Assembly (NCBI RefSeq): GCF_932526225.1
Contig: NC_064034.1
Span: forward strand, 19,714,927-19,778,926
Source of the DNA: Nematostella vectensis
Lineage: Eukaryota; Cnidaria; Anthozoa; Actiniaria; Edwardsiidae
Direction: 5' to 3'
Length of the DNA: 64,000 bases
Shown here: piece after piece, positions 11,223-24,802 of the stretch
Numbering within the stretch: the first letter of the stretch is position 1
How the letters are laid out: each line of letters starts with the position of its first letter
The notes under the pieces: model-generated
What the model saw: the letters and a program-made list of their open reading frames with translations, nothing else
What the model was told of the DNA's origin: nothing
Database searches by the model: none
Made by a program: the position numbers and the translations under genes

Positions 11223-14200
11223 TTAGGCTAATTTATCTATTTTTGAAGAGCGAGCCTTGAGACGCATCTTGAGCCGTATCAGCCCTGAAACAGCTTCTAA
11301 TGTGGTGATTTTGTATCCAAACAGGGATGTTGTTGTCCCACTGTAATAATAATAAAAATATAAGTTGTAGTTAGTCCCTTGTTCTAAATTCAGAATATAT
11401 GATAATAAGTGTTTCTCTGATCTCTGAATTGGATCAGTTAAACACGAAGGCGCGGTATAAAAGGGTGCATTCATTGGAAGCATCGGCTCATTTGTCAATC
11501 AACCGCCGTGGAGTGAGGATGAAATTCAAGATGGCGGCCCGAGTCAAGTACAAAACACAGAGGGGAGAGGTTTCAAAGCGCTTCCTGATGTATAAAAATG
11601 CCAACTCTACCTTCTAGTCCGATAGAATGTGTAAAAAAGGAAACTCAGTAGAAGTAAAGCTCAAAAACAACGCAAAAAGGGGCAAACGCATGATCGGAAA
11701 ACAACGATTTCACCTCGACAAAAGGTGAGTTTTTTATGCCTAAAATTTACTTTTCATAGCTTTAAAACTCAGAAACAGGATTTAAATTAGTCATCATAAG
11801 CTTATAGGTACTTAAAGTGGCGGGGAAACTCTGTTTTGCTAGAAAATGCATCTTGACTTTGTCCACATAACTGCCGGTAGAAGTAATGCAGGCCTTCTAT
11901 AGAAAAGATGTTGTTTGTAGATCAAATCTTGCTTTCCTCTTGTTTGTTTTTATTTTTACATCGCCTCGAGCTCGGACAAGATTGTTTTCTTGTGTGTGAA
12001 GTTTTATTCTATCTACAAGCTACTATAAGTTGTAATTTAAGTATAAATATGTAATAAATGGTGTTTTTTTTATCAGTTGGGATCAGTCCATTATTTGTAT
12101 TCTAATAATGTTAACTAAACAGTTTAGTAAATCTCTGTCTAAATGAATTGGGGGCCAAACTTGCATGTTAATCTATTATATAATTTCTAATCAATTATAT
12201 GATTTCATCCTAGCTATACCCAAGAAGCAAGTCATGGTGACATCTGAATAATCAACAAGATATATTCCTTAAGAAAAAGCAGATACATATACATATACAG
12301 TATTACATTTTCCATGTGATTTTTAATCATAAACATTCCTTTGTACAGGAAACATGTTTGTTGCTATACTGTAAGTTTGATTGATGTGTTAGTGAAGTGT
12401 ATAAAGCAACCAGTCATATTTTATAAACTGCATTATAGATTATACTTTTGAATAAACCAAAAAGCTTTCTCTTTTATCCATTCAGTTCAACTTCTCATTC
12501 TTACAGTAAAAGCAAGTATAGATACAGGGAGGATATCCATTGAATGAAAACAGTAAAAGTCATGTCTCTTTTTTGTATAATTTAACTTATAAAGTATAAA
12601 ACATATGTTTGGGTAAACCCTTTATAAAACTAGGGATCCAGACCGGTTTTGGACAAATAGAAACAAATTCGATTATTATTATTTCTACATTATTTGTAGT
12701 TATCATAGATTGCAAGATAAAAACAAAATACTATACAGGTGCATTCTGATCCAAAAAGTAGAAAGATAGACTCAATTATGGCTCAATCTCACTTAGATGG
12801 ATATCAGGCATTTCTTTAGTAGCCCTTCAGTGGTTTGGTGTACATATATGTGTAAGTATGCAAGCTGATACACTGTACAAGAGTTATCTGCAGTTTCTGT
12901 GAGCCAGTTATGCACTATAAAAACAAATACTGTATCAAATGTTTTCTTTTATTGTATACCACTCCCTTGTTTTGTACAGACAAATAGTAAATGTTGCATT
13001 TTATTGGGATGGTACTAAGCCCTACTTTTAACCCTACATCTGATAAATTAGCAAGAGGGCACAATAGTCTAATGACAAAGTGCTCTCCTAGAAATCAAAT
13101 TGACTGCACTATACTCCCTATTCAAACAGGTGTACCTAGTACTCTGTTTAGTATACTTACGGACAGGGTGAGGGTAAATTGACAAATTTCCTTAGCCTTT
13201 CTTTATGTTCTGGATCAAGAAGTCTGGTAATGACCACCCTAGATAATGTAATATCAGTGTTTCACTTGCACACTCCCTGGATACCGCTGAATTTCTTATG
13301 AAACTGGGGTCAGTTGCCGAAGCCTAATCATGGTAAACATGTATTGATCAACTATTAAATTTGGTAAAAAGATAATAAAGACAAATTGACTTTCTGTCAA
13401 AGTAGAAGTCAACTCGGGGTTCAACATCCCCTGACCTGCCCACCACACCAAATTTTCTTCCTGCTCAGGTAAATGTCAAAACACTTAATGGATTTTTGGT
13501 TAATTCTTGAACAGACGTACAAAAGCAGATAGGCACACTTTGCATTTTTGTTTTACACCTGTTGAGTATAGTACTCCCTATTCAAACAGGTATACTCTGT
13601 TTAGTATACTTATAAATGACAGACAGGGTGATGGTAAATTGACAAATTTCCTTAGCCTTTCTTTATGTTCTGGATCAAATGTTTTCTAAACACTCTAAGA
13701 ATGGCAAAATTTAGCTCTGTTTGTACCCCGTTGCACACATAATCCCTTAGGATAGACTGCAAAGCAATGACTGTGGTCATTGCGGGCCCAAGCTCACCAA
13801 ATCCTTCCCTAGGAGAGTCGGGAAGGTATACATACCAAAAATGGCGTCGAAGGGAAAGGCGGGAGATTTGAAATCGTGCCGTAAATGTACGAATTCTAAG
13901 ACAAATATGCATTTCTCACTGCCAAGAAAGGCTTGAAGTTCAAATCAAACATATCTTTTCTTTCATTTGGAAAATTATTTATTCGTAGGATATCAAATCA
14001 TTAGATTTGGGGGCATTCTTTATTGACTGGGCTCGTAACGGTCCGCCATGTTGGACTTTCTCTCCATTTGAAAAATGGGGGCGGGGCTTAGGCCCTTTAA
14101 TACCGCGCCTTCGTGTTAGGGAAGGGTTGTGAGTTTTTTTGTTGAGTTTTTTTTTAATTGGTAAGTGACTTTTGGGGCATTTCTCTAAAGGCCAAATGAT

Positions 14201-17200
14201 GCACAATTTTTTCGGCCTGAAGAACATGCATGATCCCCCCCCCCCCCCTCACCCTCTCTGAAAAGTTTTAACAGTCAGCCCCTTAGTTAAGCAAATGTTT
14301 ATATTAAAACTTACCAGTTGACATATTCATAAGCAGGATTCCAGCAGGGGTCACCTTTCACAAAGTCTTTAGCAGATTCTAGTTCCATGTGCTTTACTAA
14401 CTTGTTTCTTCTGTCCTGTTTCAACCCCTCAAAGTCTAGGAAAAATCATGCACATGTTTTATTTCATAGACATATATCCCACTAAATCTCTCATGTTAAA
14501 CGAAGTCAGATTCATACTTAAAGCATTATCAACTTCATATTGTATGGGTATGATTGACTGTCAACTATGTTCTCTTTTCCACTCTATGATTACAAATGGC
14601 ATACATGGCTCTAATGAATGTGAAGTGCCTCTTACCTGGTCTCGGGTTGCACTCGGCATAAATCCTGGCACACCTCTCTGCTACAGCTGACTTTTGTTCT
14701 TCCTCCTTCCCCTCAATGACGGCTATCCTGTCGGCAATCTCTACCGCTGTGCAGGCCACTATATGATCCCCTCGCACCTGAAGTTGACAAATCAAGTGTC
14801 AAGTTATGCTTGGCTAAGAACTTTTTATGGATCCTACATCAACAAATCAACCATAGGTTTTTGGTTATGTGATTAGGTAACTTGATAATGTAACATCCTG
14901 TTTGAAAACACATTAAAAAACAATATCAGCACGAATCAGCACAATATCTCCATATCTTACCACTATCATGCTATCGACAAAGTCGTCAATCAAGAGGTTG
15001 CTCTCTATCATCATCTTGTTAAATGGGGGGAAGAATCCTTTCTTCCCCAACTCCTCCTTGACTTGGTTGAACCGTCTGTTCCACCCTCTTGCTTGAGCTA
15101 AGATGATACGGCCCACGTCCTTGGCATTCTTAAGGCGACATTTGTTCCCTTCAGCGTCAAGGATGGCGACTCCTTTGTAGATGTAATCTTGTGCGTATGA
15201 GCAGTTCATAGGATCTTTGCTGCCTGAGAATAAATTTATTCCATAAGTTGATAAGCTTTTTAAAATAACTAAGTAATCACATTATTTCATATCATGACAT
15301 TGAAACACTTTGGCAGTGAAAAGCTCCCAAAACAATGGCTTAATTACTAAAGAAAGATAATCTACACTCTTGGGGAAACCCAAAACAGAGCACATACCAA
15401 GATTTACATTCGAACTCTTGGATTTCCTTGGGGTACTACCTAGACTAATACCAGGCCACTTCTCATTTTCGTAATATAATTTCTCCTCAAACATTTGCTC
15501 AATTGCTAAAGAAATTTCATCTACTGTTTCCCTAAAAATATTCCCTTAAATTAGGGAATGTATAACAGCACACAAACCAAAATTTTCATTAAACTTTGGG
15601 GAGGAATTACCTAGTAGGATTTCGGGCCATTCCTCTCTTTGAGACTCCAGTTCCTCCTGTAGTTTCATTCTTCTCTCATTCCTCATGAACAGCTCCTGAG
15701 CTGACCGGTGCTCCAGGTCGTACACGCCAGTCTCTAGGGATAACTGGCCATGTCGACTGTAGTGAGCTATATCATGGTGGAAGTTCTCTTTGATGGCCTT
15801 TTTTAACTTTTCACATTGCTCATCTGATACATGTGTACATTTGGACCCATGTACAAGCCTGAGGCGAGAAAAGGATGATGGTATTTAGATAGAGGCATGA
15901 CAACTAGCTTATCTCCAATGGGTAGTATGTTCATTATTTTCGTTTAATGGAGGGTGAGACATGGATTGTTAGAAACTGAGCAAAAGGGTTAAACCTGGGA
16001 ATCCTAAGACACAACCTTTTTCGTAACCAAGGGGATGCCCACAGCCCTATCCCTGGCTACCTACACCCGTCCCTGGCTACCAACACCCGCCCCTGGCTAC
16101 CCACACCCGCCCCTGGCTACCCACACCCGCCCCTGGCTACCCACACCCGTCCCTAGCTACCCACACCCGTCCCTAGCTACCCACACCCGTCCCTAGCTAC
16201 CCACACCCGTCCCTAGCTACCCACACCCGTCCCTGGCTACCCACACCCGTCCCTGGCTACCCACACCCGTCCCTGGCTACCTACACCCGTCCCTAGCTAC
16301 CTACACCCGTCCCTAGCTACCTACACCCGCCCCCAGCTACCTACACCCGCCCCCAGCTACCTACACCCGCCCCCAGCTACCTACACCCGCCCCCAGCTAC
16401 CTACACCTGCCCCCAGCTACCTACACCCGTCCCCAGCTACCTACACCCGTCCCCAGCTACCTACACCCGTCCCCAGCTACCTACACCCGTCCCCAGCTAC
16501 CTACACCCATCCCTACAATCTTTTACAAAACTAATGAGACACTCTCTCCCCCTTCCTCAATGTTGGAGGGCAAATGATCACCTTGCTACTGCTTGTGTTT
16601 TGAGCTGAAAAATCGCCTCTAGCCAATATTAATCGGGGGAGAGGGTTGGCGGTTGTTCGTATGAGAAGTGTTCCACTTACTTTTGTTGAGGATTGTAGCT
16701 ACCTACAACCATCCACAGCTTTTGTACCCACCCCTACCTTTGTAACCTCAGGACTCACACTTAGCTATGCCCCCCACCCACCCCCTAGCTTTGAAATCCC
16801 TGGCCCATCTACTACCTACAAGCCTAGTATTACAACCACTATCATCTCCAGTAAGAACCAGTACCTGTAGTCATACTTGGCACGGCATCCTTTACACCTT
16901 GACGCCCTAGCAGATATCTCCGCCAGTAGTAACTTATTCCTGGTCTCCTGTCGGTCCTTCCATGCAATCAGCCACTTTGCTGCATCCTCAGGGGACTGGT
17001 GTGGAGCATACGAATAGCTGGCAGGAGTGCTCACATACGGCATGCACCTCGCATCAACACTAGCAATGTCCTCATAGGAGCTGTTCATGTGCTCAAGAGC
17101 TCGGATCACTTCTTGTTCCCTATGGATCAGCGCACACTGCTTCTCCGCCTCACGCCTGGTTTTTACTCGTTGTCGGTCCTGTAACCGATCCTCTAGGGCT

Positions 17201-18252
17201 TCTTTGTTTCCATATTTTGCGCGTGCTATTCTAATTAGATCAGAGACTAAAAATTCGTATGAATCGTTTTCTAGAAGGCGAAGGTCTTTTTCAGTTAGGC
17301 TGAATTGTTCCTAAAAAAAAGAAAAAAAATTGCTCTTTTTAAATTGATCTTTTTAAATGAGATATTTTTTGGTATTTGGAGTACTGCTTGTTGTGATAAT
17401 CAGACTCCGCAAGAGACCAGTTTTTCATCACGCTAGGGCAATAGTCAGGGAATTCCTTGGCATCCCCGACCATAGCCTTAGGGCTAAAAACATTAACGTG
17501 CAATTTAGGGTCTTTCCGTCCTTGTATTTCAAGCTCAATTGAAATATATGCTTTTCATTTCTTTTACCTTTATTTTTTTTTTCTTCAATACGCACAGAAT
17601 GGATTTCCCTGTCGCATATAGCCATGAGATTGATGATCTCTCCTTGTGAGCTTACCTTTGCGTGACATTTCCGGCGATAGAACAGAGGGTGACATGTGTC
17701 ACACAACGCCACGTCGAAATGCGAATCTACGCGTTGCGAACAGTTCCGATAACACACGACACATTTCCAATTGGAATACAACCAGTTCCTTTTCAGTGCT
17801 AATTTCCACCTCATTTCCCCAAAGCTCAGCTCCACGGCCCTGTCGTAATCATAATCGCTGCCAGGATTCGCCGGGTTCGCCACACACAGAACTGTTGGCG
17901 TGAGAGCAAGGCCTTGTTTCTTGCACAGTTTCCTCCATGACTGCTCGGTGTAAGAGCTAAAGACGCGGCACGTCGAGATGAATTTCGACAAGCCAGGCGC
18001 GTCGAGATACGAGATCAACAATCGTATCATCTCGGGCGGCAGACGACCGAAGTAAGGCCCAATGTTCTCGATCCCGCTAGCCCGCCGCTCGCGAAGAAAC
18101 GCCCGAGTAACATAGCGCGGTGAAGTAAGTGAGGGAGAACAGCTTGAGGAAGATGATGAGCTGCTTCTACGGCGTTTAGGCGCTGCCATGATGTGCGGGA
18201 ATGGCTCGGTGTTATCAAGAGCGGCGCCGGAGTTGGCAGGACGGACCGTCAC
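11223..18252 (-). CDS. F-box and Cys-rich protein of unknown function
   Basis: Seven exons on the minus strand: 18252-17656, 17310-16865, 15858-15611, 15223-14961, 14777-14636, 14435-14315, 11340-11223. Borders are GT-AG and phases agree; the sum is 1,935 nt, 644 aa, or 623 aa if the ATG at 18189 (MAAPKRRR) is used. Residues about 35-45 are a poly-Ser tract. An F-box follows (GRLPPEMIRLLISYLDAPGL, then FISTCRVFSS and WRKLCKKQG), which usually binds Skp1 in an SCF ubiquitin ligase. Next is a putative zinc-binding cluster (CVVCYRNCS, then CDTC and RRKCH), a charged helical part, and a second Cys pair (RCKGC) at the end of exon 2. The rest shows no domain I recognise. The substrate and role are unknown. 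Two long introns carry repeats: a minisatellite in intron 2 and a roughly 3-kb last intron with a duplicated segment. Confidence 0.82.
13090..13690. repeat. Direct duplication of about 115 bp within the F-box gene's last intron
   Basis: The segment at 13106-13222 recurs at 13570-13678. Both contain TACTCCCTATTCAAACAGGT and the tail TTTCTTTATGTTCTGGATCA. It is probably a dispersed repeat or local duplication in noncoding DNA. Confidence 0.6.
16042..16512. repeat. 20-bp G/C-asymmetric minisatellite in F-box gene intron 2
   Basis: About 23 tandem units of the type CCCTGGCTACCCACACCCGT, grading into a CCCCAGCTACCTACACCCGT variant. In the gene's transcript (minus strand) each unit reads with runs GGG-TGT-GGG-TAGCCA-GGG, so the intron RNA could form repeated G-quadruplexes. 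The ordered variant blocks suggest stepwise expansion. Confidence 0.92.
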
Positions 18253-21200
18253 GGTAGGGTTAACGCCAGATGCCCTGGTAAACGAGAAAAGGTCAAAGCT
18301 GAGTAGCGTACATTTAGGGTACTTATAGAGCCCTCTAGGTGGACGAGTACACGAGATTTGAATCTTGTCAAGAAAGTGACTACATCCTTCCGCTACTCTA
18401 TAAATGCAGGAATATTGACACTGCTCAGATTTCAGTAATTATATGGTGCTCACTGGTTTATATCAAAAGGTTTTACGCGCGGGGACCGCCCCCTCTCCCG
18501 CCTAGCATGGCCGGAGGCTAGATATGTCATGGCGAAAGGAGACAACTTGACTCTTGAAAGCGCGTAATCGCCGCGACCTCAAGATGTGCCTGCCAGCATA
18601 TGAAGAGGCTGTATCCGTGTCTCTGTGGCGAGAACAGCCTTTAGGGTCTACCTACTGTGATATCTCGCAATGCCGCGATCTATGCAGCGCAGCGCAATAA
18701 CAATATGACGACTCGCGCTTAATGGAAAGAAAACAACAATTGGTCGCGAACGAGTAATTAATTTGGAAACAAAACAGAACATAACCCTTGAGTATTAACA
18801 TAACATACATATTGTTTGTACTGGCAAGACATGACTCTAAGGAAAATGACTCTGGTCTGAGGTTGTACCTTCTGGCCAAAAGATTCCTAAAATGCTTGGA
18901 CATATTTATGGATTACATTTGCGTGTAAACCCCGTACTTATTATAGCCTTGCGTCTAGTTTGAAAAGATCACTTCAATTCTATCACTCACTTCGATGTAA
19001 ATTCATATATGAACTCTGAAATCGCTTGGCGCCGAGTCGACCCCGTAATTGTTTTCAGTTATGAACTAACGCTTGTGTTACAGTTAAACACTTACCGATA
19101 TTAACTCTCTCTTGACTAAATTCTCGTATCAGCAAATGCTCACTGAACGGAATTCTCTACATACGCAGTTGGTTTATTAGCCAAGCGGAAGTAGGAAGAT
19201 CTCGGAGTGAGTAAAGCGTCTATGCATTTACGATTTACATATAGTCCTTGGTTACAATACGAAATGTGTCATTAATCAGAGAGCAAGTTTCCAGGAGTTC
19301 GAATCCGTACAAGTATCCGAGGGCGGTCTCGGTTAGACAGACCCCGCGCTCACGAAATGCTAGAAATATGCGCGATGGACAAGTCGATAAGAGATTTTAT
19401 CACTCTGTAAATGAATAACAAAACCCAAGCTTGGCTGCTGCAGGAATGAATACCTCACATGCAAAAATATCGAAACTCATAACATCAAAACCAAAGCGGA
19501 AAAATATGTAAAGAGTGTGTAAGGATTATAATGGGTAAAACGGGGAAATAAAGTGCAATGGAAGTATGCGTTTGGACAATTTTGATCCCCACTTAACAAA
19601 AAAAAATCAAAGTTTTTGCGTTATACTGGTAGCTAAGAGTCGTTAGCTAATTTTAAGTTAATCTATACGGTCCTTGAATTACAGAATTAAAAATTGATAT
19701 GAGTTTTGCTTGACATGTGGCAAACCGGAATAATGCATGAACTTAGAAGAGAATAAAGGCTAGAATAAAATATTCCCTTGCCATCTTTCATTAAATCGGG
19801 GTACATAGCGTCCTTGTAGGATCCCTAGAGCACCAGGGATTAATTTGCTGTCGAGCCCTGTGCAGCAGTGGACCAAAGATCCAGCGGAAACCGCGAGTTC
19901 GCAAGTTTATCTTTCAACTGAACGGATCGAAGCTCCAGCAGAATAACAATTAGCTACTTGTGTTTTCCGCTTATTTCAGGAACGTTTCTATGAATTTCTC
20001 GGTTGAATTTAACCCTGTGTAGTGTTTAAGAACATCTAACATACTCCACACACATGCTAGCGCGCTGCTTTCTCTATATAGCCCGCTACAAGGCCAATAA
20101 ATACGCGAAATGGTCTGAGAAAGTGTACCAGTCCAATAGGTGAATATGTATAAGGTCGAACCACAAGGACTCAATATTACAATATTCCTTTGCGATTATG
20201 TTATGAACTCCTTCTGGTTCGAATTGCGAGGACTCTTGGCGCCTGTGTGATGGGAATTTCCTGTAGAATGTTCACCGCGGAAGATGCCCCGTTCAATGAG
20301 AGAGTACCGTGGTCAAGCTACTGCTTTCCCATTACAGTAACCCGTAAAGACAGAAAAAACGATGGAATAAAACCACTCTTTGGTATCAAGGGAGTTCTGA
20401 ATGATAACATGGCGACTGGTGTGACTAGGATATCATATTTCCTTACTGTGCATTTGAAAGTGAAACAAGAAATGTAGCGGTACCATAGCAAATATTTCCC
20501 CATATCATTCCCCTATCGGGTGTCACGAGTCCTTCGATTTTCACCGCTTTGTTTAGTGCTTACCTGCAAAGTCCGGGGTAAATAGGTAGAAGCACTCCTT
20601 TGAGGCTAGAAAGCGGGAAAAAGTAGGGGGGCTAACACACGCCACAAGCTCCGAGATACTAAAGACACTGTACGATATATTCCTCTCTGTCAACCGCGAA
20701 TATTTAAATAACCCTCGCGTTTCATGTGTCCCATTAAAGAATAACCAATCAATGCGCGGTATTTTGCAACGTAAACCAATCAGGTCGCGCGTAGAGAATT
20801 TTAAATGGAGGTGCTAAAATCCCCATTCACGTGCTTGTGACAATAGAAAATAACGCAACAACTCTCCAAAACAATAGCCGTGGTGGTCTGTTTGTCACCA
20901 GTCAAAATGTAATACAAGATTAGTCTTATATGCTAATGTTCCCACAAGAAGAAGCAATGAATCTTTCAATTGTTACAAGTCTCTACAATTTGCATAGCTT
21001 AGAAATTCGCTTGCAGGCAACTTATTGTTTAGCTCCGAAACCACTGACTATCTTTCATTGTCTTTTCTTTATCGGAAATATTTCGATGCGAGTTTTTTTT
21101 CCGCACCCTAGGAAATGCTGAGAGGCGAGTGGCAAACCGGAATTGCATCTAAGCCTACCATTATTTCTTAGAATAGCAAAAGGAACCTTTATTTGAATAA

Positions 21201-24004
21201 TATTGGTAAACGGCAAAGCTTCGTACTGATTTGTTTATTATATAGGTAACCTATGAAGAGCGGTATTCTTCGAGTTGTTGATGATGAAGATTTTGCTCTT
21301 TATTGCTATATACCCTCTCCATATTGCAATAGAGTATGCCTCGGGGTAAAGTCAATGTTTCCACTATATCCTGAATAGCCGCAGGTTTGAGATATCTGAC
21401 TGTTGACCGAAGGACTTTCGATGGCTTTCACCTTCCTCTTCTGATAAGAAGCTTACTAATTTTAATAAATTTGAAAAACAAAAGTGTGTTTATGAAGGAA
21501 TTACCTTTGTTTTTGAAACTCAAATTTATCTACCATCGGACGTCACGTAATCTTTTCCCGTTCGAAACGGCCTTTCTTTTTCCGTTTTGAATTTTTTTGC
21601 GCATGTTTCGTTTCAATTCCACACATTTTTGCTGGCAGAGTTAATCGTGTGTCAGCGTTTAGAATTTTATTTGGTTTTGCAGCCTTTGCATTTAGGTACT
21701 CGATTTAAATGTGAATGTCTTCAACCGAACTTCATTTTCATATTCAAATTGAGGTACAATTGTTATTTTTACAGTGTTCCACAAATGAAATCAAATATTA
21801 CCAAGGCATCAAATGAAACCCTCTGAAGCGCGGCTTATCAAGGATCATAAGAAGTGTCTGAACTATTCAAATAACTGAATCCTGTTCGCGTCAGTCACCC
21901 CAAAGAAGTAACGGAACATTTCGTCATCAAGGACAACTGTGGTGGTAAGGACGTCAGGCTTAACGCGGAAAACAAATACATCCCTGAAATTCGGACTTGG
22001 TCTGTTTTTAAGTGGTGGAAAATACTACACTTTTGGCGAAGTCTAACTTTCCCGACATGAGGTCTCAAATTGATAGGCGTCACCTGTTTCCTCATTTCGT
22101 ACGCAACTACGCATACATGATCACCGGCATTTTAAGAGGCAGAAACAGATAAAGCTGTCGTCAAAGAAGAAAAACAGTACCCGCCAAAAGGACCAGTACA
22201 GTTTTTTTGATGTGCAGTTCGATTCTTACAAAAAAATTTTTTAGCTAAGATAGAAGTTCTTGCACCGAGTGCACACCATCGACTCCCTTCGCATTCTGCG
22301 CGTGCGACCCAGTTACCTATTACTCCTGGGCTAAACTTTTGACACGTGTGTGCTCCGTTTGGCCCCTGGTGGTGTTGTGGAAAGGTTAATTCTCGCGTAG
22401 GTTTTATTCAGAGCGGGAATATTCAACTTGTAATCAAAGAATTCGTTATATGACAGGGAGATAAGGTGGAGGCGGCGAAACAAGAAGTTAACAGTTTTAT
22501 CAACACAAAAATTTAATCCGCTCAAGAAAAAGGGACAAAAAGTGCATACCAGTGCAGGGATTTTAAATCACAGCGACCCCCCCCCCCCCCTTAGTCACCG
22601 TATAACATCCCCTCTCACTCTCCTCCCTCGCCCTCTAGTAGGTGTTCTCCTTATCAAAGCCTTGAAGGGTAGGTTTATGGTGATGTCATTAGGCCGTTTA
22701 ATAAATACGACGAGAGGAACAATCGAGTGCTACAAACGTTAGTTTGTAGCAGTGTGATGTGTAATGTCGTCTCGATTGACAAATATTGATGGTAACACGG
22801 CCAAGCTACCAACCACTATAAATGCTGTTAGAGTGTTTCAAGTAAAATGGCGTAATTGCTGATGCCACCGTTTTATTAAAAGATTGACGCAATTGCAAGT
22901 TCTTATTGCAAAGGAGTCAACAAGTAGTACTGATTCCACAGCTATTCAAAATAGTTCCTAATTCGGCCTCAGACAACCACTTAACTTTTCGCCTGTTAAG
23001 TGAAGAAAATACACTCCCAAAAAACATTCGAAGTCCTTCGAACTACGAAAAAGTTCCCGAACATCAGCCCAGCGAAATAAACAGAAAAGACGCCTTTGCA
23101 CAGGGAAATCCAATCCACTTTGAGTTTCACTAACAACTAAACTATAGTCTTTTCTATGTGTAAAATCATTGCTTTTAGATAACTGTACATAAAGGCAAAG
23201 CAGAAAGTGTTGTGGACTGTTTTTGTTTTCATTGCAACAGCATATTTTAATTCCAACCGTACTTTTCTCCGCCTGCAGTGCGGTTAAATGTGCATTACTT
23301 GAAATTTTCCTTTAAAACCATGGCATTTTTTACGTCGTTTTGAAGAACGACCATTACGTTTGCAATATAAAGAGCGTAAAACGCCTCGAGGTGTCTAACA
23401 GCCGTCAGTCTTCTCTTTATTTCTCAAAATAAGGGGAAAACTATCAAAAGATTATTTAATTAGTCGGGACAGGTGGAGATTTGTGACAAATCGTTAATCA
23501 CCATCGCTATTCTATCTTATCCTCGCTCCCTTTGAGTGGATTAACGTTTAAGCCCACGAAGAATAGAAATATCACGGCTAATGGGGAATGATCATAGAAA
23601 GCTTCTATAGGAACCACAACAGCTCGAGGGAATGCATCACTATTGTGTAACATTGCTTGAGGCCTCGGGGGATTGAAATACCTCGAAGTTATGCGATGTT
23701 TTTTGCGTTAATGTCTAACAAAAGAGTATGATGGACCGGTAAAACCTTCTTCTATAAGTAATTACTTCAAAGGACTCGTCGTCTCAGCAACCACACAACC
23801 CGTGAATTTTTACCGGGGTGACCCTCTGGCAAGACGACCCGCCGGTGATGGACGACGGGGGGCCCTCTCGCAATTTGAAAGAACTATATGGGGGCCCACT
23901 ATTTGCAAATATCTACTCTGGTGTTGTTAACAACGGGTGCAGGGCCGTAGCAGCCACCCCCTCCCCTTCCCCCCCATAATTAAGAATTTCAAATTTCAGT
24001 CCGC
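18253..24004. other. Long gene-poor interval upstream of the F-box gene
   Basis: I find no exon chain, tRNA or clear transposon coding sequence here. The longest open frames (20190-20477 plus, 21895-22095 minus, 22906-23133 plus) show no family motif and no flanking splice pattern I can support. A run of C lies at about 22576-22590, and a C-rich patch sits at 23955-23980. The sequence just after 18252 is presumably the F-box promoter and 5' UTR. Confidence 0.5.
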
Positions 24005-24802
24005 TTAAGGTGGCGAGCCGAGGTTGTTTTGGCTAAACAGCTTTTACTAAGTTCCCTATATTAGACTCATTTTCGGCTCGATTTTCGTGAATTTTTCAGA
24101 TTTTATTAATACATCTATGCTTTGTCAGATCCCGCAAGATTCACACTTGTTTGAAATCAAATTATTTTTTTTTTCATTTGAAGTAAATGGAAGCAATTTT
24201 TTTATATTAAAATAAAAATATCGAAATCTGCGCGATGAATTTTTTTCTAAATTCACAGTAACACCTAACAATACTCCAGCTTGAGACACACGAATTTTTG
24301 GCTTAAAACTGACCTGTCAAACTTCGCAATTAATGAATCTTTATTTTACGCCAAAATTGTCCTCGCAATCTTTGAAAAAATAAATGTACTCTTGCCTACA
24401 AAGATCCATCCCCGAATTTACGCCCCCTGCTAAGTCTACACCCTAAGGCAACTTGTGTGAGAGGGGCAAGAGGACCAGTGTTGCACAAGAATAAATTCCA
24501 GATGGCCAATTCGAGAGTATTTTTATTAAGATAATTTGAAAACTAAAGAATTTATTCCTTTTCGACATTTTAGCCCAAGGCTAAAATAGGCCTTACCGAA
24601 AGTACTTGCTTAATGCAGTTGCCTGTCGAACCTGCGTTTATGAGAAACTAGAATCGAAAGTTGAGGATATGAACGCGCTTCAAACGAAGCCCGCGCCAGC
24701 GTCACACATGGTAATCGACGAGCTGCCTTGTTTGTTTCACATGTGACAAATTTGCACGAGCGGAACTGAGATCCCATGCATCCTGAGTTGTGCATTTCAT
24801 AC

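Noticed and set aside
13842-13934. Plus-strand ATG with MASKGKAGDLKSC and a 31-codon frame
   Set aside because: Lies in the intron of the F-box gene, ends early, and has no supported second exon.
20190-20477. 95-codon plus-strand ORF in the gene-poor interval
   Set aside because: No motif, no splice context and no repeat similarity.
22906-23133. 75-codon plus-strand ORF with protein-like composition
   Set aside because: Starts with a non-ATG codon in the track frame, stands alone, and has no homology that I recognise.
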